Assembly (NCBI GenBank): GCA_001839685.1
Contig: MLAK01000860.1
Location: 1-64,000, forward strand
DNA from: Tritrichomonas foetus
Lineage: Eukaryota > Parabasalia > Tritrichomonadida > Tritrichomonadidae
Reading direction: 5' to 3'
Length of the DNA: 64,000 nucleotides
The notes beneath the pieces are model-generated. The model saw nothing but the letters and a program-made list of their open reading frames with translations, ran no database searches and was not told where the DNA came from. Below are positions 19,863 to 27,797 of the stretch, in pieces. Within the stretch, counting starts at the first letter, position 1; every line of letters begins with the position of its first letter. Made by a program: the position numbers and the translations under genes.

Positions 19863-22800
19863 ATGCAAGTTGACGCTTCTCAAATTTCAAGGTCGACATC
19901 AGAAGCAGCTAGTGCAGGATTTCGGCGGAAAGTCGCTTTGGGCCAAGTTTCAATGATCGACATGGTTTTTCCTCTAATGGATAATGTTGCGCAACATACA
20001 AAATTTCCAGTTTTGGTTACGTCTCTTATCGCAGATTACTTTTACCTCCAAGTTATTTTTTCGTCATTGTGGCCAGTTTGCTTTTTTTGGTCAAGCGAAA
20101 ATTTATCTCCAATTTTTTTCAAAATTTTTAATATTTTACAAATTATTTTTTGGTTTGTGGAAGCAAATCCAACAAAGTCATATCTAACTTACGAGTTTAT
20201 AATTTTGGTGATTATTTGTATTATTAGTTATGGATTTCTTGGATATGCGCTTTTAAGATATAGGAAAGTTCATCGATTTGAAAAGTGGCTCCTTTATCCA
20301 GCTAGAATTGTACTCGAAGTAGTTTCCCCTATTATGTTTCATCCAGCAGCAGCTTTTACTGGTGCATCAATTAAATATTTATCAGCCAACAAAGATTCGG
20401 TTGTTTGGGTTTTTGTAATATTCGGAGTCATTATTTTAGTTGGTTTCATTCTATTATTTTGGTCAGGATTTTCATTATCAAGTATTTCAGCATGTATGAA
20501 CGTTACCCATTATTCAATGTTTGACCCATGGATGCTAACAACTCTTGTAGACATATCATCAGTATTTGTTACTCTTTCATATGTCGCTTCTCTGTTTCCA
20601 TCATGGGTGTTTAACTTTTTCCAAGTTCTTCATATTTGTTCCTTTGGATTTATCTTGTTTCACCTTGCCTATATGCCTTTTCATCAATTATATGGAAATC
20701 TTCTTGCTACTTCATCGATTCAAACTAGTATTTTTCTCGACATTTTTATGATTATTGCATTACATGTCAAAAATATTCCAAGATACGTTCCTTTCGTTAT
20801 AATTTTGGTAATCATTATTGGGAGCATGATTGTAAATTACTTTCTTTTTAAATATCGAATCAAAACTGTTGTTCGAAATTTGACATATACTAATGAATCA
20901 ATGACTGATGAAGAAAAAATTGATAATTTTAATGAAATTGGACTCCACTTATCGGAAAAAAAAGCTTTGATGTATTTACGAATAGGTTTTGCAAAAATTT
21001 GCGATATGTTTATTGATTGGTCATTAATTCGATATATAGCATCAGTATACTCAAGTAATTCTGCAATTGCAGCATGCGTTCAAATTCTTGCATTTTTCCC
21101 TGGTGAATCACGTCAATTAAATGCCTTCTTTATCAATGCAACATCCAAAAGAAGCTTGGGCTATGCACATAGATTTTTAATCTATCAAGTTCATCGAATT
21201 AAAACTTTACGTCAATCTTCAGCATCCTCAGATGCGAACGAAAAGCTTGCAGATTTAAAAAGACTTTCACAGCAATGTGAATCTGATATAAACGGCTTTT
21301 GGATTGCAACTGAAGCTTCTTTTGGTTATTTTGAACAACTGGCAGCTGAGGTTCAAGCATTGAATGCGCTATGGCTTGAAGCAATTCGTGATTTTCCAAA
21401 CAATTCTAAATTTAGTGATGAATATTGTCGCTTTCTGATAGAATGTGCAACAGATTTTGACAATGCAATCATTCAAAAACAAAGAGCTGAATTGATTGAA
21501 ATGGGAACAAACTTTTCAATTGATCTTTCTTTCAGAAGTATGGTTAGAAATTATCCAGAATACTTAAAGAAAGGTATTCTTGATCTAAAAGGAAATGTTA
21601 AATCACGAGCACGAAAGAAAAATGGTTCAACATCAAATAGTTCTAATAAAATGTCAGATTATGCAAGTACAGCTAATATTGAAATTGATGCAGAACTTGA
21701 AAATACAATTGGGAAATTGCTATTCCGTCATTCAAAACTAAGAATTGCCCTTCATCACTCCATTAAAGATAGAACCTTACCATCCATCGACTTTACACCA
21801 TTAGCTGGAGTTTTTTCAGTAATTATTGCTTGTGGTGTTTTCATTGCTCTTTATGTATATTTTAAGATAACTTATGAAGAAAGAGGAAATTCGATGAATA
21901 GATTGAATTATATTAGCAAAGCTCGATTATATTTCGGACTTTCCAATATAGCTATTTTAATGGATTTCATGAATGAAACTGGAAGAATGAATAATTACTT
22001 TGAGATGAATAAACTAATGATTTCTGAAGATCCGCCTGATTCTGTCATCTATATTGGAGATACTGATTATGATTCTGTAGTAATGATAATGAATGTATAT
22101 TCTAGACATTATTTCACTCAACTTTTGAATGAAATTTCGCTTCTTTCATCGAATGGAATAAATGTCTATGACCTTGCAGACGAAATCTTTCAAAATATTG
22201 TAAATGTTACTGCTTGCTATAATTCAGTAAAACTAAAGGCATTTGAATCAAATATGAAAAACCTGATGGTGATTAGTTATTTTCACCAGGTCTTTATATC
22301 TAATGCTGATAAAAGGACTTTGTTTGAAAGTGATAACTATTGTGAAATCTTGGCTAATTGGAATTCTCTTTGTACAGCAACAGATGCTCTATTTAGAGCA
22401 TTTTCAAATGAACAAGTTTCACGTGGTAATGATCTAAAAACTATTGGACGATATATTATAATTATTGTACCAATTTGTCTCTTTCTATTAACATCTTTTC
22501 CAATTCTTTTATTAATTGTTCGATTCCTTTCAATAATTGGGAAATTTTCAAATGCCCTGAATACAGCTGATCATTCTGTGAAAGAAAAAGCTAAATTGCC
22601 TCTTCGTCGAGATGCTGACGACGAGAACATTGAATGTAATGAACCAAAATCATCTAAGTCAGTAGGTAATATTATTATTTTTGCATCATTTATTTTATCA
22701 GCAGTTTTAACTGTTATCAGTATTTTAATGGTCAATTTCGCAAATACATGTAATGATACGATTTCTGATCTTAATCGTTGGGAATATTATGCAGCATTAA

Positions 22801-24713
22801 GAGTTACATTAGTTGCAGAAGGTCTTCATCAAACTCTTTTAGCTGTTGTTTTAAATAGTAGTCTGCCAAGAAACTTTACAACAAGAGAGAGACAGACCAA
22901 CTTTGCCATGAAATCAATAGCAAATTTGAAGAAATATAATGATAACTTATTACAAGGTACTGCGACTATGAATCCTTGTTATGGTGTTGATGACATACTT
23001 GATGCATATAATATTAAAGATCAATGTGATGATTTTGAAGGAAGTCTTGAAATTCATAACATAATTAAATGCGCATCTGCTAATCAAGTCATTGCTGTCT
23101 TCTCTGATATGGCTAATGATATGTTGATTGATCCTGATCAACATCAAGGCTCAATCGATCATATAAATCCTATTACTTTAATTCACATATGTAATGTTCA
23201 CTTATGGCAAGTTTTAGATCGAGCTCTAGGTAGAATTGTGAAACTTGGGGCAATCAAATATGAAGAAATGATGAATGTTTTATTGGCTCTGCTTTTAATT
23301 GGAATAATAATGTCATTTTTAACACTTGCTGTAGCCATTTATACTCAATTACGAATGAAATTAACATTTTCGACCGTTAAGTCATTAATTAAGAGACTTC
23401 CACCACTTCATATAGTCAACAATAAAGCTTTATTGAATCTTCTCATGAACCGTGACTCAATTAAGAAAGAAGAGGAAGTTTCCGTAAATTCATCAATTGT
23501 TCGATCTAACCTTGATGGCATTTTATGTACTGGTTTGAGTGGCGTTGTTGAAATTGTAAATCCAGCAGTCACAACTATCCTTGGTTATACTCCTGAGCAA
23601 CTTCTTGGTCAGCCACTTAATGTTTTCTTTACTGAAAAAGAAGCTGAAAAATTAGAAAAACAACTAACTTTAATGAAGAATGGACAAAGTGCAACAACAT
23701 ATGAAGATCATACAATTGGTGTTACAGATTCAACTAATGAAGTTCATTGTCATATTACTATTCTTGGAATGACAAATTCGCATGGTGAGGTAGAATCTTT
23801 TGTGATCATTTTAAGAGATGAAACTGAACTTCTTCTTCATCAAAAAGAGGCTGAAGAAGCTAAGGCACAATCCGAAAACTTATTGTTCCAAATTCTCCCA
23901 AGATCAATCGTTACTAGATTAAACCAAGGTGAAAAAGATATTTCATTCTCCGTCCCAAGTGCTTCTATTCTCTTCATAGATATTGTTAAATTCAGTGAGT
24001 ATGCAGCAATGTTAACACCAGAAGAAATTATGGGCAACTTATCTACTGTATTTGCTGCCTTTGATCATTTGCTTGAAAAATATCCACTTGTGATTAAAAT
24101 TAAGCTTATTGGTGATGTGTATATGGCAGCAGGTGGTTTATTTTCACCAGAAGAGCCTCCGCAAAGCCATGCAGAACAAGTTGTTCGTTTTGCTTTAGAT
24201 TGCTTACAAGAACTAGATGAAGTAAATGTCAAACTTAATGCTAACTTGTGTATTAGAATGGGTGTAAATAGCGGAGGGCCACTAATTGCCGGTGTTTTAG
24301 GTACAGATAAGCCAGTTTTCGATATTATTGGTGACCCAATTAATGTTGCTGCAAGACTTCAGTCAACTGATATTCCTGGAAGAGTCCAAATTCCACAATC
24401 TACATATGATTTAATTTCGGGAATGAATTTTGAAATCGAAGAAAGAGGAGAAGTCTTCCTCAAAGGAAAAGGAAAAACATTGGCATACTTTGTTAAACCA
24501 TGTAATATCTTCATGGCACAAATGTCATCATCATCAGAATTTAAATCTTCACAGAAAGATGATCCAACATTATCAACAAGCAACAACCAAATGATAGGAA
24601 ATCTTGACAACTTACTTGGAAGTCGAACAAGTAGTTCAATGATTGGACCTAAACTTGATAGTCAAATTATTTCCAATAGGCTTGAAAGTCAAATGGCTGC
24701 TCCCCCAGCGTAA
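19863..24713 (+). CDS. Polytopic PAS-domain adenylyl cyclase
   Basis: A 1,616-residue receptor-type class III cyclase that converts ATP to cAMP at the inner face of a membrane. Residues about 45-350 hold a cluster of hydrophobic helices. Single helices follow near 651-668, 863-890, 935-958 and 1139-1160, with large non-cytoplasmic-looking loops between them. A PAS domain spans about 1213-1320 (VVEIVNPAVTTILGYTPEQLLGQ), then a short helix, then the catalytic domain at about 1355-1545. The metal-binding aspartates are D1373 (LFIDIVKF) and D1418 (LIGDVYMAAGG). The specificity pair is K1414 and D1487 (FDIIGDPINVAARL), as in adenylyl rather than guanylyl cyclases. N1494 and R1498 match the transition-state residues. 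This architecture is expanded in Trichomonas. The ligand or signal is unknown. Confidence 0.95.
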   Translation: MQVDASQISRSTSEAASAGFRRKVALGQVSMIDMVFPLMDNVAQHTKFPVLVTSLIADYFYLQVIFSSLWPVCFFWSSENLSPIFFKIFNILQIIFWFVEANPTKSYLTYEFIILVIICIISYGFLGYALLRYRKVHRFEKWLLYPARIVLEVVSPIMFHPAAAFTGASIKYLSANKDSVVWVFVIFGVIILVGFILLFWSGFSLSSISACMNVTHYSMFDPWMLTTLVDISSVFVTLSYVASLFPSWVFNFFQVLHICSFGFILFHLAYMPFHQLYGNLLATSSIQTSIFLDIFMIIALHVKNIPRYVPFVIILVIIIGSMIVNYFLFKYRIKTVVRNLTYTNESMTDEEKIDNFNEIGLHLSEKKALMYLRIGFAKICDMFIDWSLIRYIASVYSSNSAIAACVQILAFFPGESRQLNAFFINATSKRSLGYAHRFLIYQVHRIKTLRQSSASSDANEKLADLKRLSQQCESDINGFWIATEASFGYFEQLAAEVQALNALWLEAIRDFPNNSKFSDEYCRFLIECATDFDNAIIQKQRAELIEMGTNFSIDLSFRSMVRNYPEYLKKGILDLKGNVKSRARKKNGSTSNSSNKMSDYASTANIEIDAELENTIGKLLFRHSKLRIALHHSIKDRTLPSIDFTPLAGVFSVIIACGVFIALYVYFKITYEERGNSMNRLNYISKARLYFGLSNIAILMDFMNETGRMNNYFEMNKLMISEDPPDSVIYIGDTDYDSVVMIMNVYSRHYFTQLLNEISLLSSNGINVYDLADEIFQNIVNVTACYNSVKLKAFESNMKNLMVISYFHQVFISNADKRTLFESDNYCEILANWNSLCTATDALFRAFSNEQVSRGNDLKTIGRYIIIIVPICLFLLTSFPILLLIVRFLSIIGKFSNALNTADHSVKEKAKLPLRRDADDENIECNEPKSSKSVGNIIIFASFILSAVLTVISILMVNFANTCNDTISDLNRWEYYAALRVTLVAEGLHQTLLAVVLNSSLPRNFTTRERQTNFAMKSIANLKKYNDNLLQGTATMNPCYGVDDILDAYNIKDQCDDFEGSLEIHNIIKCASANQVIAVFSDMANDMLIDPDQHQGSIDHINPITLIHICNVHLWQVLDRALGRIVKLGAIKYEEMMNVLLALLLIGIIMSFLTLAVAIYTQLRMKLTFSTVKSLIKRLPPLHIVNNKALLNLLMNRDSIKKEEEVSVNSSIVRSNLDGILCTGLSGVVEIVNPAVTTILGYTPEQLLGQPLNVFFTEKEAEKLEKQLTLMKNGQSATTYEDHTIGVTDSTNEVHCHITILGMTNSHGEVESFVIILRDETELLLHQKEAEEAKAQSENLLFQILPRSIVTRLNQGEKDISFSVPSASILFIDIVKFSEYAAMLTPEEIMGNLSTVFAAFDHLLEKYPLVIKIKLIGDVYMAAGGLFSPEEPPQSHAEQVVRFALDCLQELDEVNVKLNANLCIRMGVNSGGPLIAGVLGTDKPVFDIIGDPINVAARLQSTDIPGRVQIPQSTYDLISGMNFEIEERGEVFLKGKGKTLAYFVKPCNIFMAQMSSSSEFKSSQKDDPTLSTSNNQMIGNLDNLLGSRTSSSMIGPKLDSQIISNRLESQMAAPPA

Positions 24714-24796
24714 GGTTTTCGGAATGATTTGAAATTTTATTTGTGATAATTCTCTCTTAAATTCAAAATCTTATATATTTACATTTATTATTATTA

Positions 24797-24828
<32 letters not shown>

Positions 24829-25009
24829 GTTGTTGATGTTTTGTTTTTCCATTCATATTTGATAGTAATATTCTAGTATCTTCGGTGAAAGCTGTCAGTC
24901 AGAAACTACTCACTGAGGAATCAGATGTAGAATGTTAGAGTTAAAAAAGAAATAGAAGAAATGAAGAAAGAAAATGTTTATGTAATAAAAACAACTTTAT
25001 ATACAATAT
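24714..25009. other. Convergent intergenic region
   Basis: This is the spacer between the 3' ends of the cyclase gene and the minus-strand unknown gene. It contains TTA microrepeats and a 27-base poly-T tract. No gene is seen. Confidence 0.7.
24797..24823. repeat. Poly-T tract (27 bases)
   Basis: An uninterrupted T run lies about 85 bases downstream of the cyclase stop codon. Confidence 0.9.
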
Positions 25010-25696
25010 TCAATGCTTCAAGGAAGATGAAGAAGATGGAGGAACTTTGGAATTTGGGCCGTGTTTAGGCCTTCTCATTCTAACATGTACAGTGTGGTTA
25101 AGATTAGATTTCTGATGTGGCAAAATAGAATATCCAATTGTTGGAACGTTGATTTTAGGCTTCACCTTTTTTGGTGTTTGAGCGGCATCATGATAATGTT
25201 TTCTAGCGATTATTTCTGATTGATTTATATTGTCAACTGACTGAAATTTTGGCTCTTTCAAAGCCAATCCAAGCAATTCTTTATATTTTTCAATAGTTTG
25301 AGGAAAATATCTGAAATGAACATTTTCGATTTCATAAATGAAATTTGGGAGCGATGATTCATTGATTGCCATAGCAAGAGGAGAAACCATTCGAATGGTT
25401 GTTAATATGTAATTGAACTCTTTTTCTGGTAATGGATCACTCAGCTGTTTCTGATGATATATATCCAACTTTGTGAATATGTGAAATAGAAATTTTCTTA
25501 ATTTAACCGAATTTGGCGGAAGTTTGATTAAATCTTCAAACGGAATAAGAAAATCTTCAAAATTTCCACCAACTTCGCAAAATGGACGCACGTAAGTTGT
25601 ATAAATCGTTGAAACTGTTCGTTTTAGATCTTCAAGATAAATGTCGATTTGATTTTTCAACTCCTCGAATGTTTTAGGAATTGATTCTTCATTCAT
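25010..25696 (-). CDS. Unknown protein (228 aa), helical with basic tail
   Basis: Not recognised. The frame codes for 228 residues. The first ~150 are predicted helical with regular hydrophobic spacing and no membrane segment. The C-terminal ~60 are basic and Ser/Pro-rich (RMRRPKHGPNSKVPPSSSSS), probably disordered. Balanced composition and the lack of the N/I/F bias of spurious frames here argue that it is a real gene. It diverges from gamma-tubulin across 357 bp and converges with the cyclase gene. Confidence 0.65.
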   Translation of the reverse strand: MNEESIPKTFEELKNQIDIYLEDLKRTVSTIYTTYVRPFCEVGGNFEDFLIPFEDLIKLPPNSVKLRKFLFHIFTKLDIYHQKQLSDPLPEKEFNYILTTIRMVSPLAMAINESSLPNFIYEIENVHFRYFPQTIEKYKELLGLALKEPKFQSVDNINQSEIIARKHYHDAAQTPKKVKPKINVPTIGYSILPHQKSNLNHTVHVRMRRPKHGPNSKVPPSSSSSLKH

Positions 25697-26053
25697 TCGA
25701 TTTTTTTTAAACGTTCACCTCATTTTGATTTTTTACTCAAACTTTTTTTTTTCATATAAAAGTTCATGAAATAATTGGAAAATATTATCATATAATAATA
25801 AAAACTAATATTTATATAAAAGCATATCTATAATCATAAAAATATAAATTCAATTATTTGAAATGATGAAGATATTTTAATATTTATGATGGTGATTTAC
25901 TCATGGAATTAAAAATATTGAAATAATTGAATGATTTTATTCACGGCATTTTAAAGATTAGTTCACTTCTCGGAATAAATGTCATATCCTTTAATTGAAA
26001 GAATTTATTTTCTAAATTGAGATAAAAAGAAGAGTGCCGTTTATTAATTCATT
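25697..26053. other. Divergent promoter region
   Basis: 357 bp separate the start codons of the unknown minus-strand gene and gamma-tubulin. It is very AT-rich and presumably carries both promoters. An initiator-like TCATT abuts the tubulin ATG. No gene is seen. Confidence 0.6.
26049..26053 (+). promoter_or_regulatory. Initiator-like TCATT before gamma-tubulin
   Basis: TTCATTATG places the putative +1 A (26051) three bases before the start codon. This fits the trichomonad initiator consensus TCA(+1)Y(T/A) and very short leaders. Confidence 0.4.
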
Positions 26054-27385
26054 ATGAAGAAAATCATCACCCTCCAAGTCGGTCAATGCGGTAACCAGAT
26101 CGGTCACGAGTTTTGGACCAGATTGGCAGCCGAGCATGGCATTGCACCAGACGGCGTTCTTGAACATCCAAACGAAACGATCGAAGATAGGAAAGATATT
26201 TTCTTCTATCTAGCAGATGATAACCGTTACATTCCAAGGTCAATTCTTTTCGACTTAGAACCACGTGTTGTCAACAAGATTAAAGGCTCAGATTACACGC
26301 ATTTCTACAATCCCGAAAATATGCTCACTCCCGAAGGTGGTGGTGCCGGAAACAACTGGGGCCAAGGCTATGATCTTGGCCAGAAGTACTACGAAGACAT
26401 TTCTGACATTATTCGCCGAGAAGTGGAAGTTGCAGATGCCCTCGAAGGATTCATCCTTTGCCACTCAATCGCTGGTGGTACAGGCTCAGGAACAGGTTCC
26501 CTTCTACTCGAGAGACTGACAGACGAATACAAGAAAGCTACGACATTAACATATTCGGTATTTCCAGATCTCAAAACAACTGATGTTGTTGTCCAGCCAT
26601 ACAATTCGATTTTGACTATGCGCCGCCTCGCTGAACACGCCGATGCAGTTGTCGTTTTAGATAATCAGGCATTGGGACAAATCGCCACAAACAAGCTCAA
26701 TTTAACCGAAAATTCATACGCCGAAATGAATGATCTTGTTTCAGTCGTTATGGCAGCTACAACAACCACATTAAGGTTCCCATCTTATTCGAATAATGAT
26801 ATGGTTTCATTATTGGCTCCACTTATTCCAACACCACCGTGTCACTTTTTGATGACTGGCTACACGCCAATTTCACTATCTACCACACGCCAAGTTGTCA
26901 GGAAGACGTCTGTGATTGATGTTATGAGTCGTCTCCTCGATTCAAAGAATATTATGATGAGTGCGCCAGTCGATAAAGGAATGTATATTTCTATATTGAA
27001 TGTCATTCAAGGTGAGGTTGATCCATCTGAAATTCACAGTGCTTTAAGACAAATACGTGAAAATAAGGCGCTCAGATTCATTCCATGGGGTCCTGCTTCA
27101 CTTCAATTAGCTCTTTCTAGAAAATCGCCATTCATTGAAACCCAGAATAGAGTTAGTGGCTTAATGCTTGCAAATCACACAAACATCACAAGTTTGTTCA
27201 AAACAAACATTCAATCATTCATGCAAATGTTTAAGTCATCGACTTATTTACACAACTACGAAAACACAAATTGTTTGCAGAACAGAGTGAAAGATGAATT
27301 CCAAGAATGTTTGGCGGCAGTGAACAAAGTCATCGATGAATATGCAGCAGCTGAAAAAGAAGACTTTTTGACACTCGACGAATAA
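26054..27385 (+). CDS. Gamma-tubulin
   Basis: A 443-residue tubulin, close to the usual ~450 residues for gamma-tubulin. It nucleates microtubules at basal bodies and spindle poles within the gamma-tubulin complex. Sequence markers are LQVGQCGNQIG at the N-terminus, NPENM..EGGGAGNNW, the GTP-binding signature GGTGSGTGS near residue 141, VVVQPYNSILT, and IPTPPCHFLMTGYTP. RKDIFFYLADDNRYIPRS and FIPWGPAS..LALSRKSP are typical of gamma rather than alpha or beta tubulin. The tail lacks the acidic C-terminus of alpha/beta tubulins. Codon use is more GC-rich than in neighbours, consistent with higher expression. The stop is within TAAAAA, compatible with the UAAA poly(A) signal proposed for Trichomonas. 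Confidence 0.97.
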   Translation: MKKIITLQVGQCGNQIGHEFWTRLAAEHGIAPDGVLEHPNETIEDRKDIFFYLADDNRYIPRSILFDLEPRVVNKIKGSDYTHFYNPENMLTPEGGGAGNNWGQGYDLGQKYYEDISDIIRREVEVADALEGFILCHSIAGGTGSGTGSLLLERLTDEYKKATTLTYSVFPDLKTTDVVVQPYNSILTMRRLAEHADAVVVLDNQALGQIATNKLNLTENSYAEMNDLVSVVMAATTTTLRFPSYSNNDMVSLLAPLIPTPPCHFLMTGYTPISLSTTRQVVRKTSVIDVMSRLLDSKNIMMSAPVDKGMYISILNVIQGEVDPSEIHSALRQIRENKALRFIPWGPASLQLALSRKSPFIETQNRVSGLMLANHTNITSLFKTNIQSFMQMFKSSTYLHNYENTNCLQNRVKDEFQECLAAVNKVIDEYAAAEKEDFLTLDE

Positions 27386-27577
27386 AAAGGGCTGGATTCC
27401 TTCGATGAAGCATGAACATGATTTTTCAATAATATTTATTTAATTGTAAAGTAAAGAAAACAACTAAATTAATTTTGTTTAATATTGATATCAGAGGCAA
27501 AAATATGACTTTCACCAAATATGCTCAGATTGAACATATGTGAGTGAACATCATGGTATTCTACAACAATTGTTCAA

Positions 27578-27580
<3 letters not shown>

Positions 27581-27613
<33 letters not shown>
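27581..27613. repeat. Poly-T tract (33 bases)
   Basis: The longest homopolymer in the window. It is located about 200 bases after the gamma-tubulin stop codon. Confidence 0.9.
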
Positions 27614-27614
<1 letters not shown>

Positions 27615-27773
27615 TTATTGATGTTATTGATGTTGATATGTCTGACCCATGCTGAAAGAGGAATAATATAAGGAATGGAAATATTCGTTAAAACTTGTTT
27701 TAAGTTAAAAGCTAATTTTGTAATTGATGTAATTGTGAATATATTTGATGTGATTTTTGATGTATTGAATTTT

Positions 27774-27778
27774 TCACA
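27774..27778 (+). promoter_or_regulatory. Initiator-like TCACA before the subtilase
   Basis: TCACA matches TCA(+1)Y(T/A), with +1 at 27776, 22 bases before the ATG at 27798. It supports the downstream start over the in-frame ATG at 27675, which would lie upstream of the transcription start. Confidence 0.4.
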
Positions 27779-27797
27779 TGCCAATTTTTTTAATGAA

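Larger units (their letters stand above)
27386..27797. other. Intergenic region with long poly-T
   Basis: Non-coding sequence between gamma-tubulin and the subtilase, with a 33-base T run (27581-27613). The protease frame stays open upstream to an ATG at 27675. The extra 41 residues are Ile/Phe/Val/Asn-rich like translated spacer, so they are not included in the CDS. Confidence 0.6.

Noticed and set aside
27675..27797. Extended N-terminus of the subtilase from the ATG at 27675
   Set aside because: The residues look like translated spacer, would bury the signal sequence, and lie upstream of the initiator-like site.
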